From Macrostomum hystrix (Eukaryota; Platyhelminthes; Macrostomidae): DNA of 64,000 nt. A model generated the notes under the pieces. It searched no databases. It worked only from the letters and a program-made list of their open reading frames with translations, and had not been told where the DNA came from. Shown here piece by piece: positions 49,627 through 61,600 of this stretch (the first letter of the stretch is position 1; each line of letters starts with the position of its first letter). The stretch is taken from the NCBI GenBank assembly GCA_950097015.1, contig CATNEN010000038.1:2543501-2607500 (forward strand), given 5' to 3'. The position numbers and the translations under genes were made by a program.

Positions 49627-52600
49627 ATGGATGAGAGATACTGGTGGATAGTATCTCGAGTGCAACACTCTTTTAACGTCAGAGCGACTGAGGAAGCCCA
49701 TATATTCGCAGAAAACTTAAAGAAGCAAGCAAATCTCTCTCCTATAGAATCATTTTTCAGCAGATATGGCTCGAGGAGACTGTTTATTTATTTCAGCTCC
49801 ACAAAGAAATCAGTAGCTCTTGAAGATATAACAATCACCAATGACCCATCGGATATCACAGAAGCGACGTCAGGCAGCTTCTTTAAAATTCTTTATTTTC
49901 TTAGGTTGGACAACAGTGCCGAAGTCAGCCCAGTTGCGTATGAAAATGAGATATATTGTGGCGAAATTAACAGCTCTATACTCGAAAACTTAAATGACTT
50001 CTTGAACGACATAGTTCTACCATGCTCAAAGGCAAGACAGAACTGGGGCCTCTGCACAAACGACCAGAAAGGACAGATACTGTCATCGTTGGAAAAGTTC
50101 ACACAGGCTATCTCAGAGGCCTCGAGTTCTTCGTCGAAGTCATCTTATCAGAAGGTGAGTTCAGTATTGTAATTTTTCATAGTTTAGACTTAAGTACTAC
50201 TTGAACTATCGGAAATTCGGAATTGAAATCGTAGTATGGCACTTAAGAAATTAATTTAATTTAGATGGCAAAAAATTTAATTGGAATTCATAATTTCTTT
50301 TGCACATCGAGCTAAGGTTTATGTTGTATAAAAACACACAATATGAACATATCCGAGTCGATTTGATCGTTACAACTGAAAATTAATATAAAAACTCTTT
50401 ACAGAAGTGTTTCATTGGAGTATAAATTCAACAAAAAAAAATTGGGTAAATTTTTTTCCTACAAGGTCAGTTGAAATGTAGATTATAAATTTATGTATGA
50501 TACTGAATGTAGACTTCCGCTTGAGAGGGTAAAAGGGGTAAATGGGTACCATAGATAGTCAACGGACTGAACAGCTGTACAATGTTTGAAAGCTCATCGC
50601 AAAGGCTGCGGCTGTGCCAATGTCTATGCGATGTAAATTAAATTATTTTTTTTCTGGCACTAAATCAAAAAGGGCCGAATCAACAAAGTGGTTTCCGTGA
50701 ATCAATCTCGCAATTTTTGCACTTTTATCAAACGACCGACACTCTCAGATTCTGGACGTCCCGCCGGACGCGGCCGCCGCTGATTTCAAAGCAACTCGCC
50801 AGGCGGCGCACGATTCCGAACTCGTGCAGCGCTTTGAGGAAATCGTCACCTCCTGGATCGCCACCATCGAGAGCACCGTGCTGGCCGGAAGCGCCTCCGA
50901 CGCGCACAACCGCGAGGCCATCGTCGGCCCACTGGCTGAGCTGGACAAATGGCGCCGCCGGAACCGGATCCTGACGGCGCTCACGGAGCAACTGAAGAGC
51001 AAGGAGTGCAAGAACATAATCGGCGCACTGATCACCGCCAAGTCCAAGGTGCTCAAGAAGTGGAAGGCGGTGGACATTGCGTAAGTGCTTTGGAGAGAAG
51101 GATGAGCACGAAACACTAAGCGACGAAAGCTATCTCTTAAAATAATGTGTAGCGAAAACAGAACACCTACGAAAGCTGAAGGCACGGTGTTGCATTCACT
51201 GGGTGGAAACCAGAGACTGGTTTGGCGTGATACGCAAATCACATAGACTGCAAAGAAGGACAAGAGGGTGCGAAAAGTAAGAAATGTTTTCGACCGATGT
51301 CTTCTGCACTTTGGAAAGAAACGTAAAATAGAGAGATGGAACAGACGGAAAATTATAACGAAATAGATGGAAAATTTTGAATAAGCCTACAGACAGAGCA
51401 TGCACAGACACAGAGACTGTACTCAGGTGTGTACACCTTCTCTGACTTTCTTATCGTCAGGCAGTGTACACTCCCAATTATGGGCATAAACTGCACAATA
51501 AGCCCCCAAACCTTCTCTCCGCGGCTGCGCCCAAAATTAATATGGCGTCGCCGCGGAATCGAGCCCATGGACTCACGAGAGACAAACGCGTTAGCCGCTC
51601 TGCCACTCACCACAAAATGGGAGCCAAGGTTGCGGCAATTTAGTTGATTCAATCAAGCTTTCTGACTCCCCCAGAATCACCGACGCTGTCAACGATGCTC
51701 GAGACAAGCTGAAGTACTTGGACAGCCTGAAGAAGTACCTGGAGGACCTCTATTCTCCCAGCATCACGCCAGGCTTCATCATCAACCAGACGATACCGTC
51801 GGCTTTGATCACCATGAAGCAGATGGACAGCGCCAGCCGCTACTACAGTCGGTCAGGCTTTATGGGCCTGCTATTCAACCAGATCGCCAACCAGTTGGTG
51901 CTCTGCTTCAAGGACTACCTGCGCGCCCTACTGCTTAATGGCGTCGATGACGACCAGCTATGGATGGTGACGTTCAGAGAGGCGCGGTCGGCAAGAGCCG
52001 AGGACTTCGCCGACGGATCCGACAGGTTGAAGACCCCTTTTTGGTTGGGGATTATCGCTTTTTGAAATGGTTACATGGCATGACCGCTCAGACGCGTCAC
52101 ATAGCGATAGTCGTGGGGCCAAAAATGTCATGGACTCGAGCTCAGTGGCTTTGTTGCGAAAGCATAAATGGACATGCTGCACACAGAACGTCTTATACTT
52201 GTATTTCTAAATTGATTTAAAAAATCAGCTTTCCTGTTCGTTCAGGCAGCGAGCTTGCCACTCGGTTTTAATTAGTTCTAGACTTGCTCGGTTCCTGCCG
52301 ATCCCTTCAAATCGAGTCCCACCCGACACCGTCAGGCTGATCCGCGCCCACTTCGAGCAGAAGCTGGCGCAGGGCCGGCTGCACGGCAAGGCCGACATCA
52401 AGGAGTTCGACGCCAACGCCGCCACCCTGACGGGCCGCATCCGGGCCTGCCTGCTGGTGCAGCGGCTCATGCGAATCGCGCTGCGGCACTTCCGCGACAG
52501 CATCGGGGTCGGGGGGCACGGCGGAGCTAGCGCCTCGCAGGCAAGTAGCCAGCGAGCTCCCAGCGCCGGGGCCGCCACGGCGGGAGCTTCCGGAATCGCC

Positions 52601-55600
52601 ATTCAGGACGATGACGCCATTTTGAAGCATTTGGACGCATTCAGCGCCAGGCTACGACAGTTCCTCGATGTGCAGGTGATTAGCAAATAAATTAACATAC
52701 CCCATCCCAGACTGCATTCCGTACCCATCCCACACTGCATTCCGAACCCAATCCCACACCACATTCCGTACCCCATCCCAGACTGCATTCCGTACCCAAT
52801 CCCACACCGCATTCCGTACCCCATCCCACACTGCATTCCGTACCCCATCACACACTGCATTCCGTACCCCATCCCAGACTGCATTCCGTACCCCATCCCA
52901 CACCGCATTCTTTACCCAATCCCACACCGCATTCCGTACCCCATCCCACACCGCATTCCGTACCCCATCCCACACCGCATTCCGTACCCAATCCCACACT
53001 GCAGGCCTCGCTGAGCCAGATGTTCCGCCTGGTGCACACTGCCCGCAAGCTGCCCCGGCCGCGCAAGGAAGACCTGGAGATGGACGACTTGGAAGCCGCC
53101 TCCGCTGCCACCACTGCAACTTCCGCCGCAACGGCCGCAGCCGCAGCCGCTTCTTCTGCCGCAGCCGCTGCAGCTGCTCCAGCAGGCGGTGGTCACCTGG
53201 AAGCCATCGAGGAGGACAATGAGCAGCAGAGTTTGTCATTGGAAGGTGATGATCATCATCAGCAGCAGCAGCAGCAGTCTGCACAGGGCACCCCGCACGA
53301 CGCCGCCAATGACGAGGAGCTTCTCAGAAGCATCGCTCTCATGCGTGAGTTCTAGCCCATGTCTGTTCGATTGTTATCTCTCTTTTTATCGCTTTCGTGT
53401 TATCTCTTGTCGCCGAACGAAGTTTGCCTTTTCTTCAGTACTTGCCATCAGCATCTATGAACTGCGAAACTCTTTATTTATCTTTCAGAAATGCTCCACA
53501 CTCTAATGTAAGTAGCATTCTGTTAAATATGCACTCTAAAATGTACTTTTCACCGATAAAAATGCATGCCCTTTGTGTATGCAGAATCTTTACTATTCGG
53601 AGCATTAATAATAACTCCAAATTATTTGTCACGTGATCATTCGAATCAAGCACGGTGAAAAATGCCACACAAGGACTTCTTGGATATAACAAACGCTTTA
53701 AATATTGTCTTGAGCTTGCAGCCCCTGTGGTTTAGGCATAGGACTTCTGACCTGGAGTTCAAAAGCAATCTGTGTCCTTGAGGCACTTCAAAAATTCCTA
53801 GTGCTTTAGTTTACCAGGTTGTAAAATGGATGCCAGCATTAGCTGGGTTAGAAAGGATTGGTCGATCCAGTCGATACCATGGGAAGGACTGGGGTGAGTT
53901 GTCTCTGCGTTTATAGTGACTGGATAAACCAGTTATTGATTTCAGTTGGTTCTAGACTTATTTACTATTTCTCCATCAGTTCAGTGAAAAACATTGCTGA
54001 ATTTCGAAACTTTCCCAGGCAAATATTACGATTCCGAAGGCGAGGGCCCGAGCTTCAGTGGTGTTGTGAAGTCCTTCACTGATCGGGCAACTCGCCGACT
54101 CCAGGACAGCATCAGCACTAGCAGCTTGCTGGATGTGGAGAGCAAGGACAAGGAGAAGTTCACTGATGTCTACCGAGGCTTTGTGGACACGCTGAGCGAG
54201 CTGGAACAGTTCGCATCGGCCTACGTGCACACCATCTTCCAGTGGAAGTTCTACCCACAGGTAGGTTAACACTGTGTCCTGTTTCTGGGGGCGACAGATG
54301 CAATCACCGACTTACTCACCACACACCACAAAACACGCACCAGACACCAGACCACACAACACATAACACACAACACACACGGCACATCATAAACCACACA
54401 GCTCACCATAAACCACACAGCACACACCACACCACACGAAACACGCACACCAAAACATTGTGGCGTACAACGTAGAGCATTTAGCGCAGAGTGCTCTAGA
54501 CATTGAAAGTCGTGAATACTTCAGTTTTATTTTCAATCTTCACTAGCTATCGTTTGCGTAGTGCTCACGAAACATTGGTACTGTAGAACTGTACACGTCA
54601 TACTACCCGCAGGAGGCGCTGGACATTCTCCAGGCCCTGTCACCGATTGGTCATCGGCCGGCTGTGAAAGCTGCCCTGGCCGACAAGTTCGTGGAGATCT
54701 TTGGCCAGTTTGAGGAGCATCTGAACGACATCCGTCGGCTGTACGAGGAGGGCAAGACCGCTCCGCCGCGGGTGCGCAACTCGCCCCCAGTAGCGGGCGC
54801 CGTCAACTGGTCCAGGCAACTGCTCAAGCAGATTGAGGAGCCAATGAAGGTGAGCCATTGAGCACACTTTAGTTTGAGCTGTTCAGTTGACAACTACTAC
54901 GAGCGTAATTGTGAGGCAGAAATGCGAGGGGGTCAGTGGGAGAGCGGTTAACGCGTTTGCCTTTGACGCACCAAGGTCCCTGAGCTCGATTACTCGGCGA
55001 GGCTACATTAAGGCTTGGGGGGCTTGTCATGCAGTTTACGTCCTTGAGGGCCAACCTTCAAGGCACAGTGAAAATGTACACTGCCTGAAGATGAAAAAGT
55101 CTGGGCAGATGTTCACACCTGTGTGAGCGAGTGCCTGCTGTGTGCGTGTATGCTCAATAGACAGTGGAATGGGTGGAATTGCTTCCTCGCTGGCTGCGGG
55201 TCTAGTGTCACCAAATGATGTGCCATTGCCCGCAGCCCTCCTGCAATATTCATTATTATTATTCGGCAGAAATACTGTGGGTCTATGTACTTAAAAAACT
55301 GAAAATGGTTGCGTCGCAGGTGTTTCGCGACAACCCGGATGTAACCAGCCAGCTGGACTACCCGCGCATCGTCAAGATGTACAACAAGGTGGCCACCGCG
55401 CTAGCCGCATTCGAACAACTCTACCTGACTCAGTGGCGCTCTCAGATTGAAATAGCCAAGACTTCGCTGAACGCCACTCTGTTCGTGCGACACCCGGTGA
55501 CACGGGAGCTCATGGTCAATTTGGATGAGAAGGTGAGCAAGCAATGGCCACCTTTAGTAGTTTGATTTACGTCACAGTGGGGTGTACATCCGGCCTGAAA

Positions 55601-58600
55601 TATTCTGGTCATCTTCGTCTTAGTGCTTTGGAGTAATATCAAAAGGAAGTTTTCAGATTACTTTTTGAAGACCACCACCACCATCAGACCACCACCATCA
55701 GACCACCACCATCAGACCACCACCATCAGACCACCGACCATCAGACCACCACCGACCATCAGACCACCACCACCATCAGACCACCGCCATCAGACCACCA
55801 CCATCAGACCACCACCATCAGACCACCACCATCAGACCACCACCATCAGACCACCACCATCAGACCACCACCATCAGACCACCACCATCAGACCACCACC
55901 ATCAGACCACCGACCATCAGACCACCACCGACCATCAGACCACCACCACCATCAGACCACCGCCATCAGACTACCACCATCAGACCACCACCATCAGACC
56001 ACCACCATCAGACCACCACCATCAGACCACCACCATCAGACCACCGACCATCAGATCACCACCGACCATCAGACCACCACCACCATCAGACCACCGCCAT
56101 CAGACCACCACTATCAGACCACCACTATCAGATCACCACCATCAGACCACCACCGTCAGACCACCACTATCAGACCACCACCATCAGACCACCGCCATCA
56201 GACCACCACCATCAGACCACCACCATCAGACCACCGCCATCAGACCACCAGCAACCGTCAAGCTCCATCAGAGTAGAGAGAAACTAAGGTACTCAACACG
56301 ATTCGGCCAGATGTTCAGCCATTGGCGCTGCCTAAGCTATTGCCCGCCTTAACAAGACTCCTGTCCATGGCCTGGGGCCACAGTATCGTCAAAAGTTTCT
56401 ACCCCAGCATGTTAGGAGAAATTTATTAATTCAAAATTGATAATAGAAAAGTGGTGCGGGAAATGGCAAAGTGGTTATCAAGTATGCCTCACGCACCAAG
56501 GTCCCTGAGCTCGAATTCACAGAGCAGCCACGGAGAGAATGTTTGGGGGGCTTGTTTTGCAACTTACGCCCATGAGGGCCAACCTCCAAGGCACAGTGAC
56601 AGTGCACACTGCCTATTGATGAAAATATCAGATGTACACACCAGTTTGCTTGCTCGAACTTGGAATGGGCAGAATGGCCTGCAAGCTAGTAGGTCTACTG
56701 TCACCAAATGATTTGTTTGTGTCCGCAGCCCTCCCATAAATAATATTAGTATGTAGTGATAATTATACGAACTAGTTATAATACCTGATCCAGGTGCTCG
56801 AGCTGCTCCAGGAGACCAAATGGCTGATGCGCCTAGGCGTGAAGGTGCCAGAGGGCGCCCTGGCGGCCATGCAGCTGGCTCCACGCATCAAGCAGTTCGC
56901 CCAGCGACTGCGCGAGGTCCTGTCTCAGCACCGGGCCGCGCTGGCTAGAATTCCGGCCAATCTGGTGCAGCTGTTCCGCGGCCACGCCGACAAATGCTTT
57001 GAGACCTTCCAGCCCGGCCTGAACAACCTGGCCTGGAACAGCACCAACATCGACGGTTACCTGCATCAGCTGGACGCGTCCGTCCGGGCGCTGAACGCCG
57101 CCGTCACGGAGGTCAACGCCCTGCTAGAAGCTAAGGTCGAAGGTCAATTGCGTCAGATTGGATCAATGCTGATGTTCGACGAAGAGGCAGTGTTCAGCCG
57201 CAGCTGGGTGAGTGCTAGGGCAGATTTACACACCTGTGTGTGTGTCCTTGACGAATCCGTGTGCGATTGTTCAGGTGTCAGCGGAATAATAATTATTAGA
57301 CTCCTAAGACTCTAGAAATAAGCCGACAAAAATTCCTGTTCAGGAACCGGACAGTTTCCGGTCGGGCTTCGCGGCCTCGGTGCAGCGCCGCCAGCTGGAG
57401 CTGCAGGAGAGAACCAGCGTGATCGCGCAGGGCCTGGCTGAGATTGGCCAGCGACTGACCGTCAAACAGGTGAGACAATATTGGAGAGCATTGTGAAAGG
57501 CGGATTGCAATACTAGTCAGTGCTAGCACGCTTCATTAATAGTTCTTCAAGGTCACTCTCTGATTGGCTGAGAGGTTCGAGTGAGGCATTGATTTTCCAG
57601 AGAGTTAGAAATTTGAACACTAGTCACGAAAGCGCGATTGGGTGCATTTAGAGCATGCGCGCGTCAACGCAAGTTTCTACGAGCGTATAATATCTTGAAA
57701 TTTGACAAGAAAGGCAATTCTCTGGTGAAACATAATTTAGCACGACAGAACTAGTTCCAAACGGCATATGTAATTGCTTTTTCTACGCTCGTAGCCACTA
57801 CAGCCGCTCAGTCAGCAGCAGCAGCAGCAGGTACTGCCTACTACAGCCGAACTGGTCAAGTCCCTCAGCGAATACTACATAGCCGAACTATACCAGGCGG
57901 TGCTGTCCTCCACCAGCCGCTCCCTCGTCACCATCGCCGAGTCCACTGGCGTCGAGGACTCGCAGGTTCTGACGAGCCTCAGCGGCCTAGTCCGGTCTCG
58001 TCCGCAGTCGCGAGCCGCCTCCGCCGCAGCGGCCCGACGGCCGGCTACAGTCGACAGTGCCGCCGCTGCTGACATTCTCACTCTGGACGACTATCGGCGC
58101 TCCAAGGCGCAGGCCAGCGCAGCCCTGACCGCCGTGGCGAAGTTCTCGCATCCAGTCTGGTGCGACACCGACCAGGTCACCTACCTGCGCTTCTGCGTGG
58201 CCTTGTGCTACGTAGTTCCCAAGATTGTCATCCAGCCGGAGCTGGACTCCGTGCAGAGCGCCCTGTCAGCCGGGGTCGATCAGCTTTTTGCCAGCATCAG
58301 GGGTGAGTGGCTGTGCTAGGGCGCATTCACAACCAACTCTTTGTTTTCTTATTTATCCCGAATTCCTTCGGTCCCGCAGGCCTCAGCTGGCCAGGTCGCC
58401 AAGGCGTCGGCGTCGCATTCTGCTCGCAGCTGCTGTCGGACCCGACTATCGTCGAGCTCAACAGCCGTATTGGCGCCGTTACTCAGGGTGAGTGGCTGGC
58501 GTGAAGCCGTTTATTCAACTGAAAGATTATCCGACACATTTTCCGTATAATTTCAGACCTCTGGTCCCGCATTCGTAAATTAATCATCGAACTGGGCGTC

Positions 58601-61600
58601 TACGACTTCCTGTGGAAGGACAACCTGCCCACCAACCTGGGCGACTTCCTGGCCAGCCAGCCCAGCAACGGCATGCTCAGTCTGGAGGTCGACCGTCTGA
58701 TGGCTGTGGAGGACCGAGTCAACGGCCTGAAGCCAGAGTACTCGTTCGGCTGCGTGCAGCTGCAGACGCAGAAAGCTGTCGACGTGCTTCAGGGCTTCGT
58801 CCTGACCTGGAAGGAGGCCTTCGCCTCCGAGCTGCACAGCCGGGTGCGCCAGGAGCTCCAGGACGCCGTGGGCTATCGAACTCGGCAGGAGCGCGAGTTG
58901 TGTCATCTAGAGCATCAGCTGAACCCGGAGCTGGCGTCTGGCAGCGACGCCGGCGTTGGAGGCGGTGGCGTCAAAGGCCGGGTGACGCTTGACGACCTGA
59001 ATGTTGCCCTAAAACTTCTTGAGGAGCTTCGAGACATGGAGAACAAGGTGGACAAGATCTACCTGCCCATTGAGACCATGTACGCCAGGCTGCAATCCTA
59101 TAAGCTCAGCCTGCCTCGCTCGGAGATCGAAGAGTGCCACGGCCTGCGTGACAACTGGCTGAGGCTGACTAAACTAGCCGACCAGGTGCGAATGCAACTG
59201 CTCAAGGATCACCGCAGCCACTTTGAGCAGGAGTTAGACAAGCAGGTCAAGAACTTCGTGGTCGAGGTCATCCAGTTTCGCAATCAGTTTGACGCTCAGG
59301 TAATTAATTTAGAGCCTCTTTTTATAGCCTAGTTTAATCCACTGTCACGAGTGTCAATAAAGGCCACGGAACATTGCCGGAACATCACGAATTTTTTTTT
59401 CTGCATTATTTCAGTCTCATTGTTGGATAAGTTGTTTCGTTATTAATATACATGCTAGTTAATATTTCTGCCCTTGCTGCATATTAGGGGGCGATGGTAG
59501 AGCGCGTAACGCGATTGCCTCTCGCACCAAAGTCCCTGCGCATGATTCCGCGACAAGACCACATTCATTTGGGGCGCAGCCGCGGAGAGAAGGCTTGCGG
59601 GCTTGTCTTGCAATTTACGCCCTTCAGGGACAACCTCCAAGGCACAGTAAGAGTGTACACTGCCTGACGATGAGAAAGGCAGGGCAGATGTACACACCTG
59701 TGTGAGCGTGTGCCTGCGTACGGTATCTGTGCGCGTGTGTGCTCAGGAGTCAGCGGAATGGGAAGAATTGCTTCCTCGCTGGCTGCGTGTCTAGTGTCAC
59801 CAAATCGTGTGCCATTGCCCGCAGCCCTCTTGCAATTATTATTATTTTTTAATTGCTGCACATTTTGCAGGGTCCGTTCGTCCCAGATATCGAGCCGTTG
59901 GACGCAGTGAAACGCCTGCACAGATTCCAAGAAGTCTACGACCTGCACAGTCGCAAACGCCAGACCCTGGACTCGGTCAGCAAGTTGTTCGGCATTGTCA
60001 CTCGCCAGTTCGACGAGCTGGACCGCACTGGCGAGGAGCTGGTGCTGCTGAATCTCCTGTACGACCTGTTCCAGAAGTTCATCAGATTCGAAGAGAACTT
60101 TAGACAAGAGCTCTGGGAGGACGTCGACTTAGACCGGACTGTCAGTGAGGTCGAAGGATACTGGGACGAGAGCTTGGCGCTGCCCAGCAAACTGCGCGGC
60201 TGGGCTGCCCACCTGGACATGAAGGCGCGCATGCAGCGCTACCGGATGATGCTGCCACTGCTGAAGAAGCTTAAGTCAAAGGTCTGTGAGCTTGAAATTT
60301 ATTAATTCAAACCAGTGATCGGGTCAATCGATATTTGATATTAAAACTTCGCTGCTACCGCTGTGGCTGCGATAGAATCAGCGTGAGCGTTGTTTGTTTT
60401 GTGGCAGCAGTGGTGGATGTTGGTTGTGCGTTGGCTGTAGGGTTGGGTGTGTGACTTTGTGTTCGTTCTCCGGCGACAGAAAAATAGGTTGGGTGTTTGT
60501 TTGTTTTCAGGTGGCTGTGAAATGGGGTGGATGTTTGTTCTGCTACGGCTGCGACATGGGTGGATGTTTGTTTAGCGGTGGCTGTGAAATGGGGTCGATA
60601 TTTGTTTACCAGTGGCTGTGAAATGGGGTCGATATTTGTTTAGCGGTGGCTGTGAAATGGGGTCGATATTTTTTTAGCGGCGGCTGTGAAATGGGGTAGA
60701 TGTTTGTTTAGCGGTGGCTGTGAAATGGGGTGGATGTTTGCGATGCGTCGGCTGTAAAATGGGGTGGATGTTTGTTTAGCGGTGGCTGTGAAATGGGGTG
60801 GATGTTTGCTCTGCGGCGGCTGTGAAATGGGGTGGATGTTTGTTTAACGGTGGCTGTGAAATGGAGTGGATGTTTGCTTTGCGGCGGTTGTGAAATGGGG
60901 TGGATGTTTGTTTAGCGGTGGCTGTGAAATGGAGTGGATGTTTGCTTTGCGGCGGTTGTGAAATGGGGTGGATGTTTGTTTAGCGGTGGCTGTGAAATGG
61001 AGTGGATGTTTGTTCTTCGGCGGCGGAGTGGGGTGGGTGATAATCTGTAGAGGTGATGGAATATTTTGGCTTTTGGCCCGCCGCAGGGCTGGCACCGGGT
61101 GGTTGTCTGTCTGCGGCGGCGGTGGATTCGGTGAATCAGCTGCAAAAGTCGAGTGGGACTTCTGATTTGATTATCAGAAGCTTTACAAGTAACTTTAGTG
61201 CTTTACATGAAATTCGTGCTTCAAATAGTGCCTTTCACATGCCTATTGTTTGAGAGCTAAAAGAATAGAGCACAGATTTTAGTCAGATTCGCACAAACTA
61301 ACGTGCTTCTTGACTCGTCATCTTTCAAGCCTAACTGACTTCGCTCACATCCGCGCTTCGCTGCCCCACCTGACTTTCAGCGAATCCCCTGGCTAGAATC
61401 CGTGAGCCAAAAATGGAGAGGCTCAAATTTTTCTGTTGCAATATTCACCCAGAGTACATTTTTTTCTTTTAACTCGCTCACTTGGTGGCGGCAATGTTTT
61501 GTGGAATTAAAACTAAATGGAGGTATGGGATTTTGTAACTTTCCAAAATCTAATGATGATAATTAGTGCTATGTCAGGTCACCAGGTAATTTGATACTGC

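Noticed and set aside
53489..53507. Possible 19-nt microexon with good acceptor (atctttcag) and donor (gtaagtag) in the dynein gene
   Set aside because: Including it would shift exon 6 (54019-54260) into a frame with an early stop, while exon 5 joins exon 6 directly in frame.
57540..57690. Inverted CCAAT (gattggct) and gcatgcgcgcg in dynein intron 10 as a promoter
   Set aside because: Motifs are isolated, without a TATA box or a second CCAAT; too weak compared with the cluster at 61726-61834.
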